A model generated the notes under the pieces. That model was given only the letters and a program-made list of their open reading frames with translations, had not been told where the DNA came from and searched no databases. 64,000 bases of DNA from Lepidodermella squamata (lineage: Eukaryota > Gastrotricha). Position 1 is the stretch's first letter. Each line of letters opens with the position of its first letter. The translations under genes and the position numbers were made by a program. This document shows, in pieces, positions 23,280 through 37,055 of the stretch. The DNA lies in contig JBLDXI010000003.1 of assembly GCA_047495785.1 (NCBI GenBank), positions 868,001-932,000 on the forward strand, in the 5' to 3' direction.

Positions 23280-26200
23280 TTGCGTAAAATTAGGACAAGC
23301 ATCAGATGAAAACTCTATTTTTGCGATTTACCGAATGTAATGTCTGAATAAAATATTGGGACCAAAAATTGAGTCTTCACCACCTGTTATAGCCCTAATA
23401 ATTTTGCGCGAAATTTTATTGCCCGCAAATTCTGCCTTTTTGACGCACTATTAAATAATGCGTTATCACAATAAAAAAGTTGTTTGTTTTAGCGCTTCAT
23501 GATTATTTAATATTTCGCTAACCCCTTTTATATACATCATGTCGTCGAAAATAAACGTCAAGCAGCGAGCAAGACGGCGCAAATTGCATTGCTTTTGCTT
23601 GTGCTGTGTTGGTATTTTACATAAAACATGCGGCGGTCTAATAACAACAATAACAATTCAGATTTCTGGTACATCTTCATTATTATTTACTTTGCCAGGC
23701 GATTGTAAGTAATTCTAAATTCTAGTACAAATGATTTTGATGTCCCTAGTCGCTCTGCCCTGTCAATTTGCAGACTGTGTTCATTATACAAAAAAACCAC
23801 TGATTTTATTAGCCGCGGTCAATTCTGGATTAAAGACTGCACTCAAACAGTCATATAGCAATTATTATAAATCGTGCAATATAGGCCACAATCATTTTTT
23901 ATAATAAAATCGATTCGAGTAATAGACCTATTCGGGTAATTAATTGACCTAATGAGCTGACTCGCTCAAATATTGGGGTATAGCTCAAATATTTTACTTG
24001 CTTTTATAATATTATATACTTTCGAATCGCCTATCGAGCCTATCTTAAGAAAAATTTTAAATTTTGAACGAAGGTAAGCAAGGCTATTCCAACTTTTCTT
24101 AGAAATTTCGAGAAATTTCGAGACATTTTCTAATTTCACTCATTTTTTGGCAATTTTGGAAGTTTAAATTTAAATTTCGGTATACTTGCGATAAAATGAA
24201 GCCAGAAATTACTGTCAAGAAAAAGATGAACCAGTGGTTTTATTATATGAAAATGTGAATCTTTCCATATTCCACAATTCCCTTGGCTTGCTATTTTCAA
24301 ATGAAAATTTTGAAACCGGTGAAAATTTTTCGAAACCTTCTGTTAATCAGCACCATATTCCTACTTTCCGTTTTTTTCAATTTTAATCATTGAAAAATTT
24401 TGTATATTTTTCATTTTTTTCCATATCTATAATTCAAATATTAGCCCGTGTTGCAAATAATTGCGCTGATAAACTATATTATCTTGAAATTATCTATACA
24501 GTACCTCGCACCTTGTCCTGGTTTTTCTGGTTTAAAGCACGTTTTCAATGGAACCAGCAGAATATTTGCCCGGAAGCGCAAAAACCAACAACGTTCCGCC
24601 TTTCAACGTTCATAGTCACACTTTATTTGCGTTTCGCCCCAACAAACATGGGCCGTTTCAACTCGTTTACATGCATATCTCACGTGTAATTACGATTTTA
24701 AGCTGTAATAAAATTTCAGAAAAATTCAACTTGTGTTATTTGCACTTTCACACTCGCATTTTTGCGGTAGCAGGGGGTAGGTAGGTAGGTATACCTAGGT
24801 AATATAGCAAACACGCATTGTAATAGCGCGCGCAGCTGCTGATTAATTGCGTGTTGTTGTTTTTTAATTTAAAATCAACCCCACTCACACCTGGTCGAGA
24901 CGCGAAAGCGCGCAAATAATACCTACAACTCAGAGCAGACAAAATGATAAAATAAAGGCGGCGCAAACAAACCGCGCGCTGGTACTCCTTGCTACCTGCG
25001 CCGATATTATTAACCGCAATAATTACTCGCGGCATAAGAGGCAAGTTATTTACGCGTTTATCATATATATCGCGGCGGCACTTATAGCTCTACCTGTGCT
25101 ATTATGATTGTTATAGATTAGGGTGTTTACAAAACATCTCGAGAAAACGAGGGTATGACGAGAACCACCCGTCGCCACGCCAAATTTTTACCGCCATCAA
25201 AGAAGGTGTATAAACACGCGGCGTGTAATTAGGGCGATTACAGGATGCCAGCAGCAGCTGAAAGATGAAAGATGACAATACATCTATACGAGTGCGCGCC
25301 CTACTTGAGCAAACGTGCTTCCGGCGATCGTTGTTGTTGTTGTTATTTACGGCGACGACGACGACAAGCGCGGCGTTCCGGCGCACACAAGCTCAATGAC
25401 ACGCCCTGGCTTGACCTCGCCGCCGCGGCAAATTGTCGCGCACAGGTCAAACTATGGGTAATAAATGTAATTGAGTGCGCGCCCGTCCGCCTTAAATTTA
25501 TTAGTACTAGTGCGCGCGCGCGAAGTGAACATCTGATGATGATGGCGCTATTTTCATCATCGCACCTTCGTTTCATGTTTCATTAATAAACATTATTAGG
25601 TATTTATCGGCGCGCAGTGGCTCAATATTTATTTACCTCCTGCTACCGCTGCCACTGCCACTGCTTAGGACAACAATTCGTTGTCGAGCGGCTAATCCTA
25701 GGCCACTTTTACTCCCGGCTCTTAGAAATCGATGGCAAGCTGTCAGTCATTTGTGACGTCGGAATGTGCCCGGCTACATGCACTTCATTGTAAGTAAAAG
25801 ACCAAATACTCGTGCTGTTCAAATCTCGGTAATATTTTTCCCATGTCGTGTAATTGCGCTGAAAATGCATGTCCAGATTTTATATTATTTATTCATGACC
25901 TAATTTTTTCTACGCGAGAAAAAGCATGTGAAGACGGAAACAAGGCAAATATTATGACTTTTTCCTAATCAACTTATCATCTTTTTGGCTCATTACCTAT
26001 ATAATCCTATTCAAGATTCCATCGATTTCAGTTTATTTTCGCAATCTTTGGGTTTATTAAGGAGGATTTTTTTAAATTATGAATTTTTCATCCCTTTTCA
26101 AAATTTTTAACCATACCTATAAGATATTCAGTCAATTGATGAATTTTCCGTCCTGAATACATTCTTTTTGATAGATTATGGTAATATACCCCCAGAGTAG

Positions 26201-29200
26201 TTCTAAATTCGCACTTTATTTTTGCAATTATATTACGCGCAAATAGCTTTTTCGTGCGCGCAAAATTATACGTGCGCTTACGAACTTTTGCGTTTCTGAA
26301 TTTCTCTATAATAAATTACGGAAAAATTATTTTGCCATTTTTCGTTGTTTTCACTTACCCGACGTTAAATCGTAAAAACTGTTCTCAATTTTTCAAAATT
26401 TTCAATATTATTTTGGGAATTTTTTAATTATTGCCTTAAATTTAGCCTTAATTCTAATCCTTACGAAACAGCTTTGTTATCAGCGGTTTTGCCTAAGGGC
26501 GGTTCATTGATACGAACGAAATTGGGGATTAAAGGTTTGAAATATCTCCCCGCTGAATTGTTATCTACCACCTGGAGTATTGTTATACCGCACACTCGAA
26601 ATTTCAAGTTCTCACCCGCGCGCACGCCTTTATTCAACCGGATATCAATTTCAAAATTTTGCAAACAATTGCGCCATCAACAATAGAAATGTGTGTGTCT
26701 CATCTAAGAAAATATTATCACCTGGCGCGGTTGACCTGCGCAATATAATTTGTCTCATTTTCCGCCTCGCCGCCTCACAGCCGGGTCAAAACGGTGACCT
26801 AAATAATGTAATAATAATAATAAATAGCCGCACATGCGCAGACTCGCAAACTGAACATCTGCCCAGGCTATTTTGTCGCCCGGCTCACACCTATACCTAG
26901 GCCTCGCGTTTCATTATTCATGTGCCTAAATATTATTATTTAACACATAGTATTTACAGGAACTTTCGACCGCGCCTATAATCGCCCAACCATATTAGGA
27001 CGGACTGGCTGATCTAGGCTGTCTGTCACTCTCGTCTCGTGACCAGGTGGCCCGGCTCGCACTTCAAAGCCACGAATGATAGAAATCGATTTCCATACTA
27101 CTACTATTGTTGTTCTAGGTAGGTTGTAGGAGGGGGGATATAACAATAACAATTATCACGATGAGCACCCATCCGGTGCGGATGCGCGTGTTGCGCAACA
27201 CGTGCGAGCCGGTAAATAGATTCGGTTACGCCTCAGCACGAACGCCTCGCCGACTGTCAATCTTTCGGCACTGTTCGCGTAGAATAAACACAGGTATAGT
27301 TATCTACCGCTAGTTATCTCTCGACGGGGTTCATTGAAAACGCACTTCCCTGCCGCGTTGCGGCCACGCGGCCCGTTTTTCGACGAAATTTTCCTATGTT
27401 TTAGATTAATTAATCACGCTAAAAAGCAGCGTGAGATTTACAAACAACTCGCACAATATCCGCGCCTTTTCAATTTAATGATAAGACGCGGCTCGATTAC
27501 AACGCCAATTTTACGGCTGTCATCGATGATGGGTTTTACTGCCCGACGGCCTTGTGTACTGCCTGGAAGATTTTAATTAAGTTTCTCTCTTTGGCGGGCG
27601 GATTTAAGGCGCCGCTTTTCGTCACCGCACCGCGTCAACAAGCGCCTCGAGGCGAGTCGCGCCTAGATTTCTTCACTCGTTATCGCGCACACTGATTCCA
27701 ACACGCGCCTGGGCGTTATCTGGCCGTGAAATCGGCTCACCGGCCAGCCCCCAAGTCCTTCTTTGGCTTAGCTTAGCGCTCGCTGGCCGTTTGCTGCTGT
27801 CGTACGTTATTGTACGCCTTCGTTAGCATATGTCGTCTGGCGCCGCCAATTCGCGAGTAACCAATAATCAGCATATATCGCTTAAATCGCTCGCACGCCT
27901 CTGATAATTTGCATACACGTACTTACGAATTTGTATGCAGTTTTCTTACCTGGTCTACTCGGGCAAAGATAACAAATCAGCGCCCTAAATTTTGGCGCGA
28001 ATATTTTTGAATTTTTGAGAATATTTAATGAACACAACGATGAGTTTCGTAACTCAGTTCGAAATTTTTTATATTTTCCTCTAAAATCTCCCAATTTTCC
28101 AATTGAAGAAATAATTTTTTAGAGAAATATTTTCCAGGATTTTGCGAAATTCCGTGAAATTCCGCTTATTTTCGTGTCCATAAATAACAAGAATTTACCT
28201 CAATTTTTTGATAATTTTAATTGAGAGTTCAATTAATTAATTCGTTTTTTTGAATTCTAAACAACCTTGACCTACAGGCTTTATCGTATCTTTCCAAATT
28301 TCAGAGATATATTCTGAATAAAAAGTTTTTGATTAATCAAGCGGATCCCAAAAATTGCCAAATTATCTTATGTTTTTCAAAATATTTCGTAACATCTTAA
28401 TTTATCTGCGACTGGCTCCAACTCAGTTCCACTAACACTTCTACATTTTTGTCCCATTTTTTATTCCAATTTTATTACGATTTTTTCTGAATTAATTCGA
28501 TATTTTCGTAGTAGTCAAGATTTTTCTCTGATCAACTATATTCTAGGTTAATTTGCATATTCAAAAATGCTGTATTTATTGCATTTTGTTTCGATTGCCT
28601 GCTATTTGCCTGACGAATCATGTTTTGATGGCTCGCGTCAACTAACGGCTAAGTCGTGTAACCGAGTGTCTGGGTCCTTGGCGTAATTTCGCGACTAATC
28701 AACAGAAAATCGGGGTGAAGAGTCCCAAACGTTCAAAATTAGCATATTGCATTATTACCGATATAATACCTGTCGCGTGAAATCTCGAAGAAACAACAAC
28801 AAATCCCGCTATGTATCTCATTCACCCAAGCGCGTTCGTTCGTTCGTCTGATCACCGTGGCGCGTCGGCGACACGCCGCTTTATTGCAGGCATGGCGCCG
28901 CCGCTGCAAAGCGCGAAAGTTCAGCGCACGGCGTGAAAACGCGCACGACGCCACTCGCGCGCAACAAAAGTGCGCGCATTTTTATTATAACAAGAAGTAT
29001 TACCATAGAAATATATTATTACGGCGAGCGCAAAATGCGCGCGCACTTCTTGTCTTGTTGTTACCCTACCTACCTTGATGTATCATATATTATATAAATT
29101 ACCGGTAGAGAAAATGTTTAGGCCATCATTAGACGGCGACGCCTCGTACGCAACACGCCACGAGACATTTTTGGCCATTTTAATAAATTTTGAACGCGTT

Positions 29201-31131
29201 GCCATTTTGAGTATTATAGGTACTTGCTTATAATATTATACTATAAGCATCGAGATGAGAGATATCTCTATCCATCCATCTTCCTCAAGTCTCTTTTCTT
29301 GTTTTGCGAGAGCAAAATGCGCTCGGCTCTTGTAACGCCGAGATAATGCGCGCTTATTATAAATAAATAAAATATTATATTTTTTCTCATCCTTTATTAT
29401 ATTATTTAAGAAGAAAACTTTTCTGACGTTTATTTTTCAGCGGCTCATAAATTCAAGTCATCCAGTGCCGCCGCGCTACGAGACGCGCTGTGGTGATTTT
29501 TGGCCGGCTGCTGTTTTATCTTATTACTGTAGCGTTTTTCCGAGATGATATATTGACCTAGTTACACAACATGAGGATTTTATTATTATTTCCTGAAACC
29601 GCACGCCAATTACGCGTGTATTTACGCGCAAAAAATCTTGCGATAAATCATATTTTAAAACTCACATTTCGCTGACTTGTTTGAGTGCTGCGGACAATAA
29701 TACATAAGTTGAAAAATATTTTTCCAGATTTTTAAATTATTTACCGCAATCTAATTTCGTTGCATTTTTGACTTTGGTCCCACTAAATCAGAATCTGCTA
29801 GCATGATAAAAAAATATTTTCCTTCTCATTTTGAAATTTTATTTGTTGTCAAATCTGTTGAAAATTATTTCAAAATTTCAAATTTCTTCAATTTTCAAAA
29901 ATATTCTGGGTTTTTAATATTTTGCGGAATTCTTCCGATTTTAATTTTATTTTCTGTCCCGTTTTAAAATTTAGTTTTTGAAAATTTGAAATTTTTTGAA
30001 ACGTCTTCATAATGTAGAAATTTTTTATTCAAATAACATCTTCAATTCTCAAAATTATTCTGCGTTTTTAATATATTTTTTAAATATGCCTAACAATTCT
30101 TTCGATTTTAATGTTTGATCCAAGGTCCCCTCTTCCACATCCAGGCAATTTGGCGTAAACAAATCCTGTTATCGTATCAATCTCATCGCCGCCAAAATTC
30201 GCGACCCAGCGCTAGAAATCGAGTTAAGGCAATGCGCCATTATCTATGGCGCCAAGTCCCATCGCGCGCGACGGTCGTTATCTAGGCGCAGCGAAGCGCA
30301 CTGGGGCTAAACTTAATCTCGATAACAACACGACACAAATAAACCCGAGATTTTCGTCGTCAAACATCGCCGAGTTATTAGTTCAATTTTAAGGCGGATA
30401 AAATTTAGGATCTTTCGTTATTAAATTATTTTGCTCATCATCATATGTACATTATGGTGGCGGAACTTGTTGTTGTTAAAGACGCGCTCGCATTTTGACC
30501 CGCCGTCGTCTTTATTATAACGAGTTTGTTTACAATACATTGGAAGGGCCAGGGCGCGTCATTATCAAGCCAGCGAGGCGACGCCTCGATGGCGCCCACA
30601 TTTCGCTACATTTGTTAGAGCAAAGAACCCGGCCGCGACAACACACGCGAATATATAGCCCATTTTGCTATTATCATCTGCGGAACAATGCGGCGATGCG
30701 GCGGCGCACTTTTTACCAGGCACCATGTGTCAATTTTTCCTACCTGAGCGGGAGCGCAAAAAGTGCGCACACGCGCGCATCTTTTGTTTTTGCGCGCCTC
30801 GCACACGCCCTGCTATAGTAATAAAAATGCGCGCGCGCGTGCGTCAAAGTGACGCGCACAATAGCCGGATGTTGGTTATGGGTTGCTATTTCAGGCATGG
30901 TGGTGACAAGCGCGCACTTGAAACGCCAAATCTGAACACCCTAGGTCATGTTTTTCTACCCGTAATTCCTTTATATTCAGCTTTTCTATTCATATACAGA
31001 ATTTTTGTATCATCCTATTTGGATAGAAAATGATATATATTATGAGTAAATTCGAGAAAAATACTTCAGATAATTTACCGAATTTTTTTTCAATTTTTTT
31101 TCTTGCCTAGATTTTTGTGTCACCCTATTAA
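23280..31131. other. Long gene-poor interval
   Basis: No frame here looks like a gene; the open frames are short and lack splice or signal features. Two textures alternate. One is very AT-rich sequence (23300-24750, 26000-26450, 28000-28600, 29600-30120). The other is stretches dense in CGCG and GCGC with ATTATTATT-like runs (24800-25700, 26700-27900, 28740-29080, 30180-30920). The CpG-rich stretches could be regulatory DNA or distal promoters of the LRR gene at 31132. A long 5' intron or unspotted non-coding RNAs are alternatives. Confidence 0.5.
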
Positions 31132-34105
31132 ATGATTACATTAATCGCGTGCCTAGCCGTTTTTTCAGCGGCTATCGACGCGGCTCAAATCGAAGAGCGA
31201 TCCCTGTTGCTAATGACGCGAAATACCGGCCGTGTCGTAATGGGCGGATCTTCGTCAACCGTCGCCGATTTGAACCCACCCGCCGTGATACCCACCCTGG
31301 CGCCGGCTTCTTCGTCATCTTCGGAATTTCGCTACTGCTCCGAGTCGCATTTGTGCGAGTGTACGTCTCGCGTTGTCTCGTGTAAACGCCTCGAAATCAA
31401 CTCGACCGAATTTAACAAACTGCAGCGTGAGGCGAACGCCGCGGCGCCATCCTCGCCCGCGGCGCCCATTTCACACTTTGTGCTACAGGAACTTGTTGTC
31501 TATCGCAGCAATCTGTCCTACATCGAAGCTTTGTAAGTCGACTCATTTCCTAGTCATTAACAATATCAAATCAACTGGAAATTAGTTAGAGCGAGACGTT
31601 GAAACTTATAATTTTGTTTAGGGGTAGCAATTTCCCGAAATTGAGGCGGTTGTGTCACCCTGTAATTAATTTCCAGCGAAATATTAGGAATCCATGATTT
31701 GGAAATTATTTCAATCTGCATAGATATGAAAATTAATCCCCAATAATATTACCTCCCATGATAGTAATTTTTTCGAAAATACCGGAGATATTCGGTTTTA
31801 TCTCATCGTTTCGGGTATTTTCGGGCTTAGTGGAATATTCATTAATTCAGTAATTTTGCGAATCGTTATTCCTCAAATTAGGTTCCGGAACCTCCCATAT
31901 AAAATGTAAACTAAAAAACCCGAAAATTACCGAAAAAACTGAAATCGGGTTTTACCGGGTAATATCGAGTAACAAAAGTCTCGGCAACCCGAAATTATAT
32001 GAAATTTTATTTTTTTCAAAATTTCATTCAAAAATATTTTTTTCGATTTTTAAAGCAATTTCTTGAATTTTATTGTGAATATAATTTTATTGCTAATTTC
32101 AGCTCATTTACGGAGTTGCGGAGCCTGCAGCGGTTGTCGCTGCGCTTCAACGCCATCCGGCACGTTCACGCGGATGCGCTGCGCGGGCTGTTCCAGTTGA
32201 AGACGCTCGACTTCAGGCAGAACGCGCTGTCGTACTTGCCGGCGGACGTGTTCACCGACCTCGTTCAACTCGAAGAGCTCGACCTCAGCGAGAACAACCT
32301 CAACTCTATCGACGCTAATACGCTCAGGTAATTAGCAAATTAACCAATTAACAACGTAAAAGCCTCAACGGAACAAACGAGTAACCTTCAGTTCTGAAAT
32401 TAAAGAATAAAGATCTGTTCTGTATTTTGAAAAAATAAAAAAAAGGAAATTCAGAAACATTTAAGAAATTCGATAAAAATTCTATTCAAAAATTGAAAAA
32501 TATTTCAGTTCCAAATTGAAAAAATTCCAAAATTCCAAAAAATTCTGAAAAAAGATGAAACTAGGTTCCGATATTATGATCCGATCTAATCCTAAAAATT
32601 CCGAATTTTTTTAACTTTCAATAAATAAAAAAAAATGAAAAATTGAAATTTTAAAGGTCATGAACTTTTGAAAAATTGTCTCAATTTGAATTTTAAAAAA
32701 TTTGAATTTTTACAATGAAATTTTAATATTTTTATTCTCATTTTTCAGGCCTCTTCTTCGGCTGCGAAAGCTGTCGCTTGCCTCGAACGATTTTAAATCG
32801 ATTTTTGCAAGTCAAAACCTACCCCGCTTGCCATCGCTCGAGCATTTATCACTGGCCGACAACGATCTAAGCGAAGTGACGGCCGAAACATTCTCCTCAA
32901 TGCTACCCGAACTTCGCAAACTCGACTTGAGCGGCAACCGAATCCAATTCGCCTCACCGCACTCGTTCCTCAACATGCCAATACTCGAATCGATCGATTT
33001 ATTCCGAAATCTGCTGTCCTACCTCGACCCAGCCGCGTTTCAATCACTTCGAAATTTGAACGAACTGCTGCTAGGCGAAAATCCGTTAGTCTGCGACTGC
33101 AAACTGCAACCACTCCGATTATTCTACCAACAAATGGTATCGGCAAACCCGCAAATTATGCAAGACAGGCCACTACTAGCGCCGAGTGTTTTTTCCCGCG
33201 CGAACAGCGGCGAAAAAACGTGCGAGGAAAAGCATAATTGCGCGCCGATTTGCGCCTCGCCCTTCTACCTGAAAGGTCACGCATTTTTCGATTTATCACC
33301 CGCCGAACTCGCCTGTACCACCACTACAACGTCAACGTCCACTACAACCAGCACTACGACTCAGAAAATTTTGAGTAACAATTTATTCTTCGAGGCGAAA
33401 AATAGTAACAACCAATTAGGCGGTATGTTATCCGTCGCCTCGTCTAAAGGCGTGAGGCTATTAGCGGATAACGCGACCCCGGAATTGCCGTTCAACCAGG
33501 CGATAATGTCGAATGGGTTCGACGAGTCGCTAGCTATTGCAATTGGGATCGTGACCTCGGTTTTATTACTCACCGCCCTCGTCGTCGGCACGCTGTGTTG
33601 CCGGCATTATATATCGGCGAAAAAGTCGTCGAAAAGCGACGGCCGGCGTAAAATTGACCAGTCATCAACGGCGTCGCACGACGAGGCGACTACGTCATCG
33701 TCGTCTCACTCCAGCTCGCCGGGTATTGTCAACCAGCCGATGATGGACAAGTTGAATTTATCACAAGCTCCGCCCCGTTATCCCGTTGTTTCGTCGATAA
33801 GTTTCGACGCGTTCGGCAATTATTCACGCTCTAATGATTACGCGTCGATTTTCCCGGCGGGTGAGGCGTATTTTATAAGTACGGATAATAATCATCATCA
33901 CATTGAATCTGTGCCTAATAATAATAATAATAATAACAGTGGGTTATTACTGCAAACCGTTCTAGCGGCGAGTCGAGGGTGTCTGCAAAATTCTGGCACA
34001 ATTTTGAGTCACCCTATGGTTATTTCACAGTCTATGTCTAGTTCGAATGATTTGCGCACCTTCCAACCTTCGTCGAATGTACCTCGATCTGAAAGTCTTG
34101 TCTAA
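31132..34105 (+). CDS. Leucine-rich-repeat type I membrane protein
   Basis: Three exons, 31132-31532, 32103-32327 and 32749-34105, encode about 660 residues. A signal peptide (MITLIACLAVFSAAIDA) is followed by a Ser/Pro-rich stretch and a cysteine-rich LRR N-cap (CSESHLCECTSRVVSC). LRRs run from about residue 115 to 320 with the LxxLxLxxNxL pattern, for example LKTLDFRQNALSYLP and LEELDLSENNLNSI. A C-cap starts NPLVCDC near residue 320. Next come a Thr/Ser-rich stalk, one transmembrane helix (about 470-495, SVLLLTALVVGTLCC), and a 165-residue cytoplasmic tail rich in Ser with an Asn run. This is the layout of neuronal and adhesion LRR receptors, so a cell-surface recognition or adhesion role is likely. 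The two upstream exon junctions both fall within LRRs in phase 2. It lies directly after the long gene-poor interval. Confidence 0.85.
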
Positions 34106-34744
34106 ATTTCGCCTCGTTTTTTTTATATTAATGTCTCTCACCTTTATTGTTAATTTTATGTCATACTCATTGAAAACATCGAAAATGAATTAAATTAAAT
34201 TGCTTATTAATTTTTGTTTTGTAAAACGCCGATGCCTTGAATTTTTGTACGCTTTTTATTGCATGAGCTTATGATATTATGATATGTAACCTTTAGCAGC
34301 CGAAATATTGGTTCCTTAAAAATGCCAAAAAAATATTCTCATGATTTTGTTGTATGATGATCAGATATTCGATGAGATTTTTATGATAGAAAATTAATAA
34401 AAATATCGAAATGATTAAGGTGGATTTTTTTTGAATATTTTTCAAGGAAATGTGTGAAATTCTTCAAAGCGGAATTGTGTTAAAAATGCTTAAAAGGTGG
34501 CGGATGCCTTCTGATATCAGCAGCAGCCATCGGAGGTTATTACAGAATTTTGCATAAAGTTTAAGAAAAGCTGCTAAAACCGCGCACTCGAGCCGCGAAA
34601 GCGGTGTGAAATTGCGCGCAGCATTGTTAAAAGTGCGAGGCTTTGCGGCGCCGATATAGTGTGGTTATTAACTAACTAACCGGTATAAATACCAGCTCGC
34701 TTAACCTGGTCTCGGACATTTTTCGAGAATTAATTTTATTCGCA
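34106..34744. other. Intergenic spacer with a probable promoter
   Basis: The first part is the 3' flank of the LRR gene. Near 34684 the sequence TATAAAT lies about 60 bp upstream of the next ATG, a good candidate TATA box for the sushi-ankyrin gene. Confidence 0.5.
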
Positions 34745-37055
34745 ATGAAGTTGGTAATTAGCGTTATTCTTGCGGCTCTGATTGGCCTGGTCGATTCGAA
34801 CGATCCAAATTGCATGGAGCACTGCATAGCTGCTTGCGGTAATTAAAATGCTTATTTAAATTAATTTTCGAATATTATTTTAAAAAATTTCAAGTTTTTT
34901 AAGATTTATTAACTTTTCAATTTTTGAAATTTTTCATATTTTTGATGTTTCAGGAGCTTCTTGTGGCCCAATTCCTCACCTTGAAAATGGCCGAATTTCA
35001 AGTGGGCCGTCGTATTTAGGCGCAACTAGGACTGCTTCATGCTTCCGCGGTTACGGCCTTACTGGATCGAATCAAGTCGTATGTGGCCCGGATAGACAGT
35101 GGAGGATGCAGTCAGTCTGCCGCAAAGTAATTGTTTCACAAATTTGAACTCATTTTCGAAAAATTTCAAAAATTAAACGCAAGAGCACAAATGAAATTTG
35201 AATTTTAAAACTGTCCAAAACTGGGTCAAATGCATATATTCCCCACACTTCAAATTGTTTTTGGAAATTTTGTCAAATTTCGAGTCTTCCTTCAGCCTCC
35301 TAAGCTATTCCAAAATCGATTCCAAGTATCGATTTCACATCGGTGATTTTTTCCGATTTCAGAAGTCTACGAAGCCAACGTTGAAAGCTTGTCTATTTAG
35401 CTTGGGTTACCAGTTCGCGGAATATCTTATAGAGTCAAGGGTAGTGAGAGGAAAAAGTCGAAATCGCAAAAATTGAGTGCTTGAATTCAACCTAAATTTT
35501 AGTGGATCAAATATTTAAACCTTTTTCGCATTCGAAAGTGAGTCTATATTGTCCGAAATTGTCCGAAAGTGGGTCAAAGTGGGTGCCGATTTCCCAAGAA
35601 GATATTTCTTGATGCTATTCTGTTTCCTATTTTGTAAATATTTTATAAATATTATTAATTATTGAGTCTTTCATGATTTGATTTTTTTAATTTAATTTTT
35701 CTAATTTTTTAAGGTCGAATATAACGCCGCTTTGGCCGTAGCCGCAAAACACGGCCGACTCCAAGAGATGGAACAGCTGCTATCAATCGGCGCTGACATA
35801 AACGGCAAAGAAGCCGACGGGTGGACACCGTTGCTGTTCGCGGCCTACATGGGCCACACGGAGGCTGTGCGCTTTCTCATCGAGCACGGCGCCGATGTGA
35901 ACGCGCGCAACTCGGACGGCAACACGGCGCTGATTATTGCGGCGCGCGAGGGCGATGCCGATTCTGTGCAGCTGCTCGTCGAAGCCGGGTCGGACGTCCA
36001 TGCGGCTGGCTATGCCAACCACACTCCGCTATTGTGGGCGGCATTCAAAGGCTTGACAGGTAATTTTCATGTAAAAAAAATGAGACGCACTCAGGAAAAA
36101 CAGGAAAAACGAAAAATAGTCCCAACTGAAATTTGGATATTTAAAAAAAAATTAGAATTAAATTGAACCCTTATTCTCAGAAGTATAAATTCTGGGACAT
36201 TTTGGGACATTTGGCAGATATTAGGAAAATATTTCAAAAATTTTAGAAGAAATCGGAAGATTAGAAAACTTTATTCTGGGCATTTTTGAATTTGAGGATT
36301 TTTTGATCTAAAAATTGGATCATTTTTCGCATTTATCGATCGAGAAAACGAGCTCATTAAGTGTTATGATAACGGGACATTTTCAAAATTCTGTTGCTTC
36401 AACTATCAGCATGATTTTATTTTACGACAGATGCCGTTCGACTGCTGATTGAAAATCACGCTGATTTGAACGCTCGGGACATTGATGGCAAATCGCCGCT
36501 GTTACACGCGGCTGAACACGGCCATACGGACACGGTTCGTCTGTTGCTAGAAAAAGGCGCCGACCCTAACGCCGCAACTAAAACCAATTACACGGCCATA
36601 ATGGCGGCGAGCTACAACTGCCACCCGGCTATAGTTCGCGTGCTACTGGAACACGGCGCCGATGTGAATGCTAGGACGCAGTACAGCGATACGGCTCTAG
36701 CTTTATCGGCTGAGTATGGCTGCATGGAATCTATTAGACTGCTCATCGAACACGGCGCTGATATTCAGGTGAGATGGACTTTTATTCAATTTTTTTTTTG
36801 AAAAAACGAGAAATTAGCTTGAGATGGGCTAGGTTACTTAGTAACAATTTTTTTTTGAAAAAATTCAGCTTTCAGCTTTCAGCATTATTTCAACTGGGAA
36901 ACTTCTAAAATGCCTGTAAAACTGTCTGATTTTTACACGCTTTTATGATTTTTCAGGTTCGTGATGTGTTTGGAACAACAGCTTTGTACCACGCCAAGCG
37001 TAAAGGCTTCAACGAAATCGCAGCTTTCCTCACGGCTAAAGGCGCTAAAGAATGA
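34745..37055 (+). CDS. Secreted sushi (CCP) domain plus ankyrin-repeat protein
   Basis: Five exons join cleanly: 34745-34838, 34954-35126, 35714-36059, 36431-36768 and 36957-37055, giving 349 residues. Exon 1 encodes a signal peptide (MKLVISVILAALIGLVDS) and a short Cys-containing segment. Exon 2 encodes one CCP/sushi module (SCGPIPHLENGRISSG to QWRMQSVCRK) with its cysteines and conserved Trp. Exons 3-5 encode about eight ankyrin repeats with the usual GxTPLxxAAxxGH and LLxxGADVNA patterns (residues about 90-345). Ankyrin repeats are normally intracellular. Here they follow a secretion signal and an extracellular disulfide module in a continuous frame with consensus splice sites. AATAAA lies about 60 bp after the stop. 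The domain calls are secure. Whether exons 1-2 and 3-5 always belong to one transcript needs RNA evidence. Confidence 0.85.

Noticed and set aside
24748-29078. Several 60-100 codon frames in the gene-poor interval
   Set aside because: Low-complexity translations of CGCG-rich or ATT-rich DNA, overlapping on both strands, with no domain or exon structure.
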